The position numbers and the translations under genes were made by a program. The notes under the pieces are model-generated. The model made no database searches. It was not told the DNA's origin and saw nothing but the letters and a program-made list of their open reading frames with translations. Below are positions 1 through 9,620 of a stretch of DNA of 64,000 nt, piece by piece. The stretch is from the NCBI RefSeq assembly GCF_032341175.1, contig NZ_CP135435.1:1550001-1614000 (forward strand), written 5' to 3'. How positions within the stretch are numbered: position 1 is the stretch's first letter; the number at the start of each line of letters is the position of its first letter. Origin of the DNA: Bacillus sp. DTU_2020_1000418_1_SI_GHA_SEK_038 (GTDB lineage: Bacteria; Bacillota; Bacilli; Bacillales; Cytobacillaceae).

Positions 1-855
1 AAAGGAGAAACAATTGGAATTGTTGGTGAATCGGGCTGTGGAAAATCAACTGCAGGCCGGACCCTAATTCGTCTGTATGAACCAACAAGCGGAGATATCA
101 TCTTTAAAGGTCAGAATATTTCGAAAATGAATGAAGCAGATCTTCGCCGAACTATTAGAAAAGATATACAAATGGTTTTCCAAGATCCGTATGCCTCACT
201 AAATCCTAGGAAGACATTAAAATCAATTCTTAGTGAGCCAATGGTTACCCATAATTTATATGGCGGGAAGGAAAGAAAGGAGAAAATTCAAGATCTTCTT
301 GATAAGGTAGGGCTTAATCCTCTGTTTATTAATCGATACCCACATGAGTTTTCTGGTGGACAAAGACAAAGGATTGGTATTGCCAGGGCTCTTGCGGTAA
401 ATCCTGATTTAGTCATTGCGGATGAACCAGTGTCTGCACTCGATGTGTCCATCCAAGCACAAATTATTAACTTGATGGAGGACTTGCAGGATGACTTAGG
501 GCTAACCTATGTGTTTATCTCCCATGATCTAAGTGTCGTTCGTCACATTAGCGATAGGGTAGGAGTTATGTATTTAGGAAAAATCATGGAATTTGCGGGT
601 AAAAAGGATTTGTATGAAGATCCGCTTCATCCCTATACTCAGGCGCTTATGTCAGCTGTTCCAGTTCCAAAGAAAAAAGGTGTACAGGCAAGGGAAAGAA
701 TTATTCTAAAAGGAGACTTGCCTAGCCCAGCAAATCCGCCTCAAGGCTGTGTTTTCCATACCCGTTGCCCTGCCGCAATGGAAATATGCAGTCAAATGAT
801 ACCTGAATATAAAGAGGTAAAGCAGGGCCATTATGTAGCCTGCCATTTATATTAA
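1..855 (+). CDS. appF: oligopeptide ABC transporter ATP-binding protein AppF (5-prime truncated)
   Basis: The reading frame is open from base 1, so the true start lies outside the window. It encodes one of the two ATPases that power an inner-membrane oligopeptide importer. Visible motifs are Walker A (GESGCGKST, residues 9-17 of the visible part), the ABC signature [14 protein letters not shown], Walker B LVIADEP and the switch histidine ISHDL. The C-terminal peptide-transporter extension carries four cysteines ([17 protein letters not shown]), the pattern linked to an iron-sulfur cluster in some Opp/Dpp ATPases. The appA-appB-appC genes that follow, and yjbA-trpS-opp after them, match the B. 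subtilis order. That order is what favours AppF over a generic OppF. Confidence 0.93.
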   Translation, partial: KGETIGIVGESGCGKSTAGRTLIRLYEPTSGDIIFKGQNISKMNEADLRRTIRKDIQMVFQDPYASLNPRKTLKSILSEPMVTHNLYGGKERKEKIQDLLDKVGLNPLFINRYPHEFSGGQRQRIGIARALAVNPDLVIADEPVSALDVSIQAQIINLMEDLQDDLGLTYVFISHDLSVVRHISDRVGVMYLGKIMEFAGKKDLYEDPLHPYTQALMSAVPVPKKKGVQARERIILKGDLPSPANPPQGCVFHTRCPAAMEICSQMIPEYKEVKQGHYVACHLY

Positions 856-866
856 TTTCTGTTATT

Positions 867-905
867 AAATGCTCGATAAACTCATTCTATGAGATTTATG
901 CATTT
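867..905 (+). other. stem-loop between appF and appA
   Basis: AAATGC (867-872) pairs with GCATTT (900-905). Inside it, ATAAACTCAT pairs with ATGAGATTTAT around a TCT loop with one bulge. There is no U-tract, so this is more likely an mRNA stability or processing hairpin than a terminator. It would help set appA levels relative to upstream appDF. Confidence 0.5.
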
Positions 906-999
906 AGTATATAAATCTTTGAAGGGGGGCGATATATTTACACTCGTTTCTCTGAAAAAAGGATTTAGATTTAAAAAATAAACCTAAGGGGGAAAATGA

Positions 1000-2673
1000 A
1001 TGAAAAAGCCAGCGTGGTTACTAGTAAGCCTAATGCTAGTATTGTCTATGTTCTTAGCTGCATGTTCCGGCGGACAGCAGACAACCCAGCCAAAAGAAGA
1101 AACACCGGCAAAAGAAGAAACACCGGCAAAAGAAGAACCGAAAAATGAAGGACCTGTTACAGGTGGAGACCTAGTGGTTGGATCAACAGGTGCACCGACA
1201 ATGTTTAACCCTTTATATTCAAATGATGCATCAAGCGGTGATATTGAAGATATGATTTTTAGCAGTTTAACAGGTTCTGATATTGAACTTAATACAATAA
1301 CAGAAGGCAATCTTGCTGAGTCACTAGAGGCTTCAGAAGATGGTAAAGAATTTACTGTAAAGATTGTTGAAAATGCAAAATTCCATGATGGCGAGCCATT
1401 AGATGCAGATGATGTTGTATTTACATACAGCATTCCATTAAGCCCAGATTATGATGGCGTCCGTAAGTCATATTTTGAAAATATCGAAAAGATCGAAAAA
1501 ATTGACCAATATACTGTTAAATTTACTTTAAAGCAAGTGGATGCTCAATTCCCAGTAGTTAGTCTTGGATTCGGAATTCTTCCTGAGCATATCTTAAAAG
1601 ATGTTCCGATTGCGGATCTTGGAGAGCATGAATTTAACACGAAAAACCCGATTGGTTCAGGTCCATTCAAGTTTGATGAGTGGAAAGATGGTGAGTACGT
1701 AAGGGTTGTTGCTAATGATGATTATTTTGACGGCCGTCCGTACTTAGATTCTGTCACTTATAAGCTTGTTCCAGATGCAAACGCTATTCTTGCTCAACTG
1801 CAAGCTGGAGACATTGATTACTATGCAGGTATCGCACAGCCAGACGTTCCAACAGTTGAAAGCTTTGCTGATGCTACTGGACTTCGTCTAGAATCAGGTT
1901 TAGCCCTTTCCTACACATATCTAGCTTTAAACCAGCGTGACGCAAAGTTTCAGGATAAGAAAGTTCGTCAAGCGATCACTCATGCAATTGATCGTAAAGC
2001 AATCGTTGAGAACGTAATGGCTGGACTTGGTGAAGTTGCACACGTTCCAGAAAGTCCATTAAGCTGGGCATATAACCCAGATGTACCAAAGTTTGAATAC
2101 GATGTTGAAAAAGCTAAGGCAATGTTAGCAGAAGCTGGCTGGACGGCTGGTGCTGATGGCATTCTAGAAAAAGATGGGAAGAAATTCTCTATAGAAGTTA
2201 AGACGAACCAAGGAAACAAAGTTCGTGAAGATATCGTTGTTATTCTTCAACAACAACTAAAAGAAGTTGGTATTGAAATTAAACCTCAAATCGTTGAATT
2301 CAGTTCATTAATTGCTGATATCGACCCAGGTGTATGGAATTTTGAAGCAATCGTTTTAGGCTGGAGCTTAGGTATTGATCCAGATCCTAGCGGTATTTTC
2401 CATACGAAAGAAATTGAACAAGGCCTTAACTTTACTGGCTACTCAAATCCTGAGCTAGATGTATTAATGGATGAGCAGCTACAAGAGCTTGACAAAGATA
2501 AGCGTAAAGAAATGATTGGAAAAATTCAAGCTGGTCTAGCTGAAGATCAAGCATATACGTTCCTATACTATCCGAAAGAGTTCCGTGCACTTCCTAAGAA
2601 TCTAGAAGGCTATGAATTCCATCCGAAGGCTCAAATGTACAACATCCACAAATGGTGGTTAAAACAAGAATAG
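1000..2673 (+). CDS. appA: oligopeptide-binding lipoprotein AppA
   Basis: Extracytoplasmic solute-binding protein of SBP family 5, 557 aa, which delivers peptides to the AppBC permease. The ATG is preceded by AAGGGGGAAAATGA. A lipoprotein signal peptide ends in the lipobox LAAC, with the lipidated cysteine at residue 22. It is followed by a Lys/Glu/Pro tether encoded by an 18-bp tandem repeat (1093-1137). The mature part has typical family-5 segments such as GDIEDMIFSSLTG and NPIGSGPFKFDEWKDGEY. It sits between appF and a terminator-like hairpin, which would let the receptor be made in excess of the permease. Confidence 0.95.
   Translation: MKKPAWLLVSLMLVLSMFLAACSGGQQTTQPKEETPAKEETPAKEEPKNEGPVTGGDLVVGSTGAPTMFNPLYSNDASSGDIEDMIFSSLTGSDIELNTITEGNLAESLEASEDGKEFTVKIVENAKFHDGEPLDADDVVFTYSIPLSPDYDGVRKSYFENIEKIEKIDQYTVKFTLKQVDAQFPVVSLGFGILPEHILKDVPIADLGEHEFNTKNPIGSGPFKFDEWKDGEYVRVVANDDYFDGRPYLDSVTYKLVPDANAILAQLQAGDIDYYAGIAQPDVPTVESFADATGLRLESGLALSYTYLALNQRDAKFQDKKVRQAITHAIDRKAIVENVMAGLGEVAHVPESPLSWAYNPDVPKFEYDVEKAKAMLAEAGWTAGADGILEKDGKKFSIEVKTNQGNKVREDIVVILQQQLKEVGIEIKPQIVEFSSLIADIDPGVWNFEAIVLGWSLGIDPDPSGIFHTKEIEQGLNFTGYSNPELDVLMDEQLQELDKDKRKEMIGKIQAGLAEDQAYTFLYYPKEFRALPKNLEGYEFHPKAQMYNIHKWWLKQE
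1093..1137 (+). repeat. appA: 18-bp tandem repeat in the appA linker
   Basis: The unit AAAGAAGAAACACCGGCA occurs twice in full (1093-1110, 1111-1128) and then half again (1129-1137). It encodes KEETPA-KEETPA-KEE between the lipid anchor and the binding domain, so copy-number changes would only lengthen or shorten the tether in frame. Confidence 0.85.
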
Positions 2674-2685
2674 AGTTATTACCTG

Positions 2686-2743
2686 AAAAGTAAGGGATTG
2701 GGGCCCCCCAAGGCCCTTTACCTTCCCTTACTTTTTATTTTTC
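2686..2743 (+). terminator. terminator/attenuator between appA and appB
   Basis: AAAAGTAAGGGA (from 2687) pairs with TCCCTTACTTTTT (2724-2735) around a G/C-rich loop, followed by TATTTTT. Because it lies inside the operon, it is probably partial and lowers appBC expression relative to appA. Confidence 0.75.
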
Positions 2744-2823
2744 AAATACTGAAAATTCTACACGTTAATTTTTTTGGCTGTGTATTTTGAATAAACTGAA
2801 ATTAATGAAAGGGAGAATAGGCG

Positions 2824-3774
2824 ATGGTTTCATACATTTTTAGACGAACATTAATGGCTATTCCCTTACTATTCGGAATTACCATATTATCATTTGCCAT
2901 CATAAAAGCGGCACCAGGCGGGCCTGTAGCAATGCTAATGGATCCAAAAATGAAGCCGTCAGATAAAGCAAAATTCGAAGAAAAATATGGATTAAACGAC
3001 CCTATTCATATTCAATATTTTAAATGGCTTGGAAATATGGCAAAAGGGGATTTCGGTGAATCTTTAATTAAACGGGGAACTCCAGTGAGTGAGCTTATTC
3101 TTAATAGGCTTCCAAATACCCTATTATTAATGGTTGTTTCATTTGCCATTGCCGTCATCATTGCTATTCCAATTGGCATTTACTCGGCAATGCGACCCTA
3201 TTCGCCATTGGATTATACGTTTACAGTCGGCTCCTTTCTAGGGGTTGCAACACCCAACTTCTGGTTAGGACTTATTTTAATCATGTTTTTCTCAGTTAAA
3301 TTAGGCTGGTTTCCAACTGGCGGAGTAGCAACATTAAATGCGCCATTTAGTATTTGGGACCGAATACATCATTTAATATTACCAGGCTTTGTTTTAGCGA
3401 CAGCGGATTTAGCGGCTCTTACACGTTACACAAGATCTTCTATGCTGGATGTCCTAAAGCAGGATTATATTCGTACGGCTATGTCAAAAGGGTTCAAAGA
3501 AAAGAAAGTGGTTGTTAAGCATGGGGTTAGAAACGGCATGATTCCAATCATCACTCTTTTTGGTTTAATGCTGCCTTCCTTTGTTGGCGGAGCAGCTATT
3601 ACAGAGAAGGTTTTTGCTTGGCCTGGTCTTGGGCAATTATTTATTGACTCTGCTTTTCTTCGCGACTACCCAGTCATTATGGCGCTAACCGTTATTTCTG
3701 CAGTGTTTGTTGTGATTGGAAATTTACTAGCGGATATTTTATACGCAATTTTCGATCCGCGTATTGAGTATTAA
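2824..3774 (+). CDS. appB: oligopeptide ABC transporter permease AppB
   Basis: Inner-membrane permease subunit, 316 aa. It has an N-terminal transmembrane helix with the family start (FRRTLMAIPLLFGITILSF), a long extracytoplasmic loop and a BPD_transp_1 domain of about five more helices. The cytoplasmic EAA-like loop (DYIRTAMSKGFKEKKVVVKH) contacts the ATPase. The C-terminus ends in the common DILYAIFDPRI. The start is ATG after AAAGGGAG. It pairs with AppC, whose gene begins 13 bp after this stop. Confidence 0.95.
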   Translation: MVSYIFRRTLMAIPLLFGITILSFAIIKAAPGGPVAMLMDPKMKPSDKAKFEEKYGLNDPIHIQYFKWLGNMAKGDFGESLIKRGTPVSELILNRLPNTLLLMVVSFAIAVIIAIPIGIYSAMRPYSPLDYTFTVGSFLGVATPNFWLGLILIMFFSVKLGWFPTGGVATLNAPFSIWDRIHHLILPGFVLATADLAALTRYTRSSMLDVLKQDYIRTAMSKGFKEKKVVVKHGVRNGMIPIITLFGLMLPSFVGGAAITEKVFAWPGLGQLFIDSAFLRDYPVIMALTVISAVFVVIGNLLADILYAIFDPRIEY

Positions 3775-3786
3775 GGAGGGGTTTTT

Positions 3787-4701
3787 TTGTCACAAATAAA
3801 TGCGGAAATTACACAAGATGATTTAAAATTAAACCCCCATTTAAAAAGCAAGCCTGATACGTTAACTAGAATATTTTTTCGAAAATTTACGAAAAATAGA
3901 TTGGCTGTTATAGGAGCCATCGTATTGTTTCTAATAATCATGTCATCTATATTAGCTCCAGTGATTGCCCCATATAAATTTGAGGATATGAATTTATTGC
4001 ATAAGCTAAAAGCGCCTGGGGCTGAATATTGGCTTGGGACTGATCGATATGGACGAGATATCTTCACAAGGCTTTTATATGGAGGAAGAATTTCTTTACT
4101 TGTTGGCTTTGGTTCTGTTGCCGGGGCTCTTATAATCGGAGTTAGTGTGGGGGCCATTGCTGGTTATTTTGGCGGAATTATTGATGCGATGTTAATGAGA
4201 TTGGTTGATATCGTCATTTCAATTCCAAGTCTATTTTTATTAATCACAGTAGTTTCTATTTTTAAACCAAGTACTTTTAACTTAATCCTTGTTATTGCTC
4301 TTATCAGCTGGACAAGTACAGCGAGGCTTGTAAGAGGGGAGTTCCTTACATTAAGAACGAGAGAGTTTGTGCTTGCATCGAAAACGATAGGGACTAAATC
4401 TTATAAAATTATTTTTAGTCATATATTGCCAAATGCAATGGGGCCAATCATCGTTTCAGCTTCCTTGTTAATTGGGAATGTCATTTTGACTGAGGCTGCC
4501 TTAAGTTATTTGGGATTAGGTATCCAGCCTCCTACCCCAAGCTGGGGAAATATGCTTCAAGATGCACAGGATTTCACAGTTTTGAAAACGGCGCCTTGGT
4601 ATTCTTTTTTCCCGGGCTTACTCATTTTGATTACTGTTTTATGCTTTAACTTTATCGGAGATGGACTCCGAGATGCATTAGATCCAAAAACTCAAGATTA
4701 A
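3787..4701 (+). CDS. appC: oligopeptide ABC transporter permease AppC
   Basis: Second permease subunit, 304 aa, of the DppC/OppC type. It has a cytoplasmic N-terminus, TM1 with an OppC_N segment, the conserved [18 protein letters not shown] stretch, the permease core and the C-terminal [11 protein letters not shown]. Translation starts at TTG (3787), chosen because TAAGGAGGGG overlapping the appB stop lies just upstream and no better in-frame start follows. It is the last gene of the app operon. Confidence 0.93.
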   Translation: MSQINAEITQDDLKLNPHLKSKPDTLTRIFFRKFTKNRLAVIGAIVLFLIIMSSILAPVIAPYKFEDMNLLHKLKAPGAEYWLGTDRYGRDIFTRLLYGGRISLLVGFGSVAGALIIGVSVGAIAGYFGGIIDAMLMRLVDIVISIPSLFLLITVVSIFKPSTFNLILVIALISWTSTARLVRGEFLTLRTREFVLASKTIGTKSYKIIFSHILPNAMGPIIVSASLLIGNVILTEAALSYLGLGIQPPTPSWGNMLQDAQDFTVLKTAPWYSFFPGLLILITVLCFNFIGDGLRDALDPKTQD

Positions 4702-4708
4702 GGATGAA

Positions 4709-4746
4709 AAGTCTCTCCTAATAAATAGGGGGGACTTCTTATTTTA
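4709..4746 (+). terminator. terminator after appC
   Basis: AAGTCTCTCCT (4709-4719) pairs over 11 bp (with G-U pairs) with AGGGGGGACTT (4727-4737), loop AATAAAT, followed by CTTATTTT. It closes the app operon. Confidence 0.8.
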
Positions 4747-4856
4747 ATTATATGATCAATGAAAATATTTCCCTGCGTCTTACTAATTTAGGAATAATTT
4801 TACTTCCCTCTGCCCATACTGAGTGACAAATAGCATGTTGAAGCGGGGGGTAAAAG

Positions 4857-5603
4857 ATGTTATATCTTCATGATGTTTGGGTGAACTGGTTTGAAGGAGA
4901 AGAAAATGGATATAATGTTTGCCACTTTCATGAATGGCGTAAAGATGATGGTGTAGAACTATTAGACCAAGTACCTTTAATCAAAATTGATCCAGTTCTG
5001 TTTAATTACATTGAAAATGATTTATCGGAATTGCCTCAACAACTGTTAGACGATATATATCAAAAGGCCTATTTAAGAAAAAATCATGAGCGAGTCCAAT
5101 TAGACTATTGTTTTGTTGTATCTGATGGAAAAGGTATATTAGCAGTCGATACTATTGGCTATAATATTCCGATTCGAAAAAGCAGGCTTATACCAAGACA
5201 AGAACAATTAGCGTATGAAATGCTTTCTAATCATGATGCTACACCATATTCTTTTAATGATCAAAGAGCATTAAAGAATTTTCATATTCTTTCTCCCTCG
5301 CCTGAATTGATGGCAGGGTTGACTAGAAAAGAAAGACAATTAAAGCAACTAATGTTTATGGCGTTAGATCAGCTATATTCTTCCAAAAATGTAGCTGAAG
5401 TCCGTTATTGGTATACAGAATGGAGTCCAGAAAGTTATAAGGATATTCAGCAAATGGCTTTTGAGGAAGCTTGGCTTCAGCTTTTTGAACAGAGTAAATA
5501 TGGATGGACGAACAAGCATGAGCAATTTTGTGAAAACTTAATTAAAGGGCAGCCGTTTTTTGAGAAATTATGGGAAATGGAGCACGGTCCTAAAGTAAAT
5601 TAG
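4857..5603 (+). CDS. yjbA: UPF0736/DUF3603 family protein YjbA
   Basis: 248-aa cytoplasmic protein of unknown biochemical function, matching YjbA in length and in its position between appC and trpS. There is no signal peptide or transmembrane segment. It is rich in Trp, Tyr and acidic residues, starting [24 protein letters not shown]. Start ATG after GCGGGGGGTAAAAG. It is monocistronic, flanked by the appC terminator and its own strong hairpin. No catalytic motif is visible and I assign no function. Confidence 0.85.
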   Translation: MLYLHDVWVNWFEGEENGYNVCHFHEWRKDDGVELLDQVPLIKIDPVLFNYIENDLSELPQQLLDDIYQKAYLRKNHERVQLDYCFVVSDGKGILAVDTIGYNIPIRKSRLIPRQEQLAYEMLSNHDATPYSFNDQRALKNFHILSPSPELMAGLTRKERQLKQLMFMALDQLYSSKNVAEVRYWYTEWSPESYKDIQQMAFEEAWLQLFEQSKYGWTNKHEQFCENLIKGQPFFEKLWEMEHGPKVN

Positions 5604-5612
5604 AAGGAAAGT

Positions 5613-5648
5613 AAAAAAAATCTATCACGTTGATGATAGATTTTTTTT
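5613..5648. terminator. terminator after yjbA
   Basis: A perfect 15-bp stem (5613-5627 with 5634-5648) carries eight A on the left and eight T on the right, so it works as an intrinsic terminator in both directions. Confidence 0.9.
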
Positions 5649-5672
5649 GCTTAAAATAAGAAAATATAATTT

Positions 5673-5930
5673 TTCTCGAGTTTGAGAACTGTCTAGCTCC
5701 ACAAGGAACGCTTCGGCAGCATTATCATCGCACGAGTAAAAGCGTTAGCTTTTAGGAGGAGCGCCTCCCCCCTCGAGGTCACAAGTCAAGCCTCCTAGAA
5801 AGGTAAGGAACAACCTTTCCGGGAGGCTTGGCTTGTGCTTGTCGGGGGTGACCACAAAGGAAAGCTTCTGCGATTAGTCATCGCAGGAACAATTGTCCTT
5901 TAATTGTTCCGAAGGCGCTTTCGCATTTCT
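5673..5930. repeat. structured intergenic repeat, copy A (long form)
   Basis: This 258-bp element is shared almost throughout with 61591-61788. Landmarks in order: TTCTCGAGTTTG, ACTGTCTAGCTCC, CCCTCGAGGTCACAAG, a hairpin arm pair around AAAGGTAAGGAACAACCTTT, CTTGTGCTTGTCGGGGGTGA, AAAGGAAAGCTTCTGCG, GGAACAATTGTCC and GAAGGCGC at the end. Copy A carries an extra 59 nt (5701-5759) that copy B lacks. It ends 2 bp before the complement of the trpS stop codon. Similar sequences, as I remember them, are scattered through Bacillaceae genomes. Its function is unknown. Confidence 0.8.
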
Positions 5931-5932
5931 GA

Positions 5933-6922
<990 letters not shown>

Positions 6923-6989
6923 TTAATTTCCTCCTTTAATATTGGCCGAAAAAGAGACAGTACAACGGGTAGGAACCGATCATACTAAA

Positions 6990-7270
6990 TTAATAAAATT
7001 TTTGGACAAAAAAGGACCATTCGTTCCTAAAAGATAGGGACGAATGGTCCGCGTTGCCACCCTAATTACTCAATATGAGTCACTCTGTACCATGCTGAAT
7101 TCGCATAGAACCCTCTGTAACGTGAGGATACGTCTTTCATATATAATAGAGGGCTCAAAAGTCCATTCGATTTACATGGTTACCTGTTTCCACCATCCAC
7201 AGGCTCTCTTGAAACCAAAAGTAAATGTACTACTCTTTCTCATAGCCGATTTTTTATTATGTTACCTTTA
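6990..7270 (-). promoter_or_regulatory. T-box leader of trpS (tRNA-Trp responsive)
   Basis: The diagnostic T-box AGGGTGGCAACGCGG is at 7049-7063 on the minus strand. Its UGGC would pair with the acceptor end of a tRNA with discriminator G, as in tRNA-Trp. The specifier loop of stem I reads GAATGGAC, giving specifier codon UGG (Trp) at 7163-7165. The terminator is 7007-7050 and overlaps the T-box end, as expected for the terminator/antiterminator switch. Confidence 0.95.
7007..7050 (-). terminator. T-box controlled terminator
   Basis: On the minus strand GGACCATTCGTCCC (7050-7037) pairs over 14 bp with GGAACGAATGGTCC (7027-7014), followed by TTTTTTT. It forms when tRNA-Trp is charged. Confidence 0.92.
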
Positions 7271-7299
7271 AGAATATAATAAATGGAATGTAAAATCAA
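7271..7299 (-). promoter_or_regulatory. sigma-A type promoter for trpS
   Basis: Minus strand TTGATT (7299-7294), a 17-bp spacer, then TATTCT (7276-7271), just upstream of the T-box stem I. Confidence 0.6.
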
Positions 7300-7472
7300 G
7301 AGAACATCATACTAAACAAAAGGAATCATTATATTCAGAAAGTTCTTTTAATAAAAAAACCAAATAAATGCTAATAAATATACATTTTTATAAATTTTTT
7401 ACTGGTCTAAAAACTCGCATATTATAAGTATTTTTCGTGAAAATATATAAGAGATTGCTATTAACCTAGTAA

Positions 7473-7697
7473 AACTTACTTGCAATAATTTTTTTATGAA
7501 TTTATAATTAACCTAGCAAGCAAGATCTTTACAAAAATGTTACATACATTACAAGGCGGTTACAGTATAACTGTGGGGTTGTTTTACTATACTAAAAAAG
7601 TAAGTTTTAACTAATAAATAAACATGCAAAATTCCATCTGTCTGATTAGTTTTCAGAATTTAGGGATAATCATTTTATTATAAGTGTAAACTTACTT
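7473..7697. repeat. three copies of AAACTTACTT upstream of oppA
   Basis: The 10-mer AAACTTACTT occurs at 7473-7482 (+), 7599-7608 (-) and 7688-7697 (+). Two copies of ATTAACCTAG also occur, near 7461 and 7508. This lies in the gene-free 7300-7841 stretch. It could be an operator array for an unidentified regulator of opp. Confidence 0.5.
7648..7662 (+). promoter_or_regulatory. CodY-box-like site upstream of oppA
   Basis: AGTTTTCAGAATTTA matches the CodY consensus AATTTTCWGAAAATT at 11 of 15 positions, including the TTTTCAGAA core. The opp operon is a known CodY target in Bacillus. The match is moderate. Confidence 0.4.
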
Positions 7698-7802
7698 TTT
7701 TATTTGCTATTACATAGTTTGTCAATCGAACTCGATTCAATTTACAGACTTTTTAGGTAATCCACCCAATGTGTACACTTGTACAATTAGTATCTAATGT
7801 AA

Positions 7803-7816
7803 AGAAAACGTTTGCA
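7803..7816 (+). promoter_or_regulatory. cre-like site immediately upstream of oppA
   Basis: AGAAAACGTTTGCA fits the CcpA cre consensus TGWAANCGNTNWCA at 12 of 14 positions, with an AAACGTTT core. It lies about 25 bp before the oppA start, where bound CcpA would block transcription. Confidence 0.5.
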
Positions 7817-7841
7817 GAAAAAAATAGGGGGGTTTCAAACC

Positions 7842-9488
7842 GTGAAAAAAAGATTATCGATCTTTTTTAGTATGCTGTTAGTACTAAGTATGTTTCTTGC
7901 TGCATGCGGAGGAAATAATAATGCTGACAGTGGAGACAAAGGCGGAGATAAAGACGCAGGAAAGTCTGACGTTCCGCAAGAATTACGTGTAAATATCAAT
8001 ACTGAACCACCATCTTTACACCCAGGACTTGCGAAAGACTCTACTTCTGGAGCAGTGCTTCGCCAAACACTTGAAGGCTTAACACGTATCGGGAAAGATG
8101 GAGAGCCTGAAAATGCAATGGCAGAAGAAGTGAAAGTTTCTGATGACCAAAAAGTATACACGTTTACAATTCGTGACGCAAAATGGTCAAATGGAGATCC
8201 TGTCACTGCAAATGATTTCGAAGCTGCTTGGAAATGGGCTTTAGATCCAAACAATCAATCAGAATATGCATACCAACTTTATTATATTAAAGGTGGAGAA
8301 GCAGCTAATACTGCTGGCGGTTCACTAGATGAAGTAGGAGTTAAAGCTTTAGACGAGAAAACACTTGAAGTTACTCTTGAAAACCCAACTCCATTCTTCT
8401 TAGAATTAACAGCGTTCTATACTTACCTTCCATTCAACAGCAAAATTGCCGAAGCAAACCCAAATTGGGCTAATGATGCTGGTGAGAACTATACTACTAA
8501 CGGACCTTTCGTAATGACGGAATGGGCTCATAGTGATAAAATCGTTCTTGAAAAGAGCGAAACTTATTGGGATGCAGACGCAGTAAAACTATCAAAAATT
8601 GAAATGATCATGATTAATGATCCAAATACAGAATTATCAATGTTTGACAATGGTGAGCTTGATTGGGCTGGTGCTCCAACAGGTGCGCTTCCAACTGATG
8701 CAATGCAAGCACTTAAAGATGAAGGCCGTTTAACAACACAATCAATCGCTGGTGTTTACAAGTACAAGTTCAATACTACAGTTGAACCATTTAACAATGT
8801 AAATATCCGTAAAGCTTTTGCATTGTCAATTAATCGTCAAGAGCTAATTGACAATATCCTTCAAGGTGAACAGCAGCCAGCTATGGCGCTTGTACCGCCA
8901 TCCATGTTTGAAGAAAATGAAAAAGGCTATTTCAAAGATAATGATGTTGAAAAAGCAAAAGAATATTTACAAAAAGGTTTAGAAGAAATGGGTCTTAAAG
9001 ATGCTTCTGAGCTACCTGCAGTAACCCTTTCTTACAATACTTCTGAAGCACACCAAAAGATTGCTCAAGCAATTCAAGATATGTGGAAGAACAGCCTTGG
9101 TGTAGAAGTAACCCTTGATAACCAAGAGTGGGCTGTATACCTTGATAAAGTACATTCACTTGATTACCAAGTTGCTCGTATGGGCTGGTTAGGCGATTTC
9201 AACGATGCAATCAACTTCCTTGAAATGTTCCGTGACGCTGATGGCGGAAACAACGATACTGGATGGGAAAACAAAGAGTATCAAGAATTACTTGCAAATT
9301 CTGCAACTGAAGGAGATCCAGAAGTTCGTCAACAAATGTTAAAGGATGCAGAGGCTATTTTTATGGATGAAATGCCAATCGCTCCAATCTATTACTACAC
9401 GAACAACTGGGTTCAAGATCCAAAATTAAAAGATGTTGTTGTATCTGGCTTAGGTGATGTACAATATAAATGGGCTTATTTCGAATAA
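7842..9488 (+). CDS. oppA: oligopeptide-binding lipoprotein OppA
   Basis: Extracytoplasmic peptide receptor (SBP family 5) of the Opp importer, 548 aa from GTG at 7842. An in-frame TTG at 7812 was rejected: the GTG follows ATAGGGGGGTTTC at good spacing and gives a normal lipoprotein signal (KKRLSIFFSMLLVLSMFLAAC, lipidated Cys22). The mature part carries family motifs such as RVNINTEPPSLHPGLAKD and YTTNGPFVMTEW. In Bacillus this protein takes up nutrient peptides and Phr/CSF signalling peptides. A hairpin after the gene should let it exceed the permease in amount. Confidence 0.95.
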   Translation: MKKRLSIFFSMLLVLSMFLAACGGNNNADSGDKGGDKDAGKSDVPQELRVNINTEPPSLHPGLAKDSTSGAVLRQTLEGLTRIGKDGEPENAMAEEVKVSDDQKVYTFTIRDAKWSNGDPVTANDFEAAWKWALDPNNQSEYAYQLYYIKGGEAANTAGGSLDEVGVKALDEKTLEVTLENPTPFFLELTAFYTYLPFNSKIAEANPNWANDAGENYTTNGPFVMTEWAHSDKIVLEKSETYWDADAVKLSKIEMIMINDPNTELSMFDNGELDWAGAPTGALPTDAMQALKDEGRLTTQSIAGVYKYKFNTTVEPFNNVNIRKAFALSINRQELIDNILQGEQQPAMALVPPSMFEENEKGYFKDNDVEKAKEYLQKGLEEMGLKDASELPAVTLSYNTSEAHQKIAQAIQDMWKNSLGVEVTLDNQEWAVYLDKVHSLDYQVARMGWLGDFNDAINFLEMFRDADGGNNDTGWENKEYQELLANSATEGDPEVRQQMLKDAEAIFMDEMPIAPIYYYTNNWVQDPKLKDVVVSGLGDVQYKWAYFE

Positions 9489-9503
9489 GAATAAGTAATT
9501 AAA

Positions 9504-9546
9504 CTTAAGGTATATGGGGGTATCTCCCTGTATACCTTAGTTTTCT
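9504..9546 (+). terminator. attenuating terminator between oppA and oppB
   Basis: TAAGGTATA (9506-9514) pairs with TATACCTTA (9531-9539), extended inside by GGGG/CCC, and is followed by GTTTTC. Its position inside the operon suggests partial read-through. Confidence 0.75.
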
Positions 9547-9557
9547 GTTATGCTGTT

Positions 9558-9586
9558 GCGCCTGAAAAAGGCGCTTCCGCTTTTCT
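9558..9586 (+). repeat. solo 3-prime end of the structured repeat
   Basis: AAAGGCGCTTCCGCTTTTCT matches the terminal part of the repeats at 5911-5930 and 61769-61788. It is preceded by a local palindrome GCGCCTGAAAAAGGCGC. It lies between the oppA hairpin and the oppB ribosome site and looks like a remnant of the same family. Confidence 0.5.
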
Positions 9587-9620
9587 AGTTGAAAAAGTAA
9601 AAAATTGGAGGTGTAAGTCA

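Noticed and set aside
7812..7841. Upstream TTG start for oppA
   Set aside because: It would overlap the cre-like site and the GGGGGG ribosome site and would put ten residues before a standard lipoprotein signal peptide.
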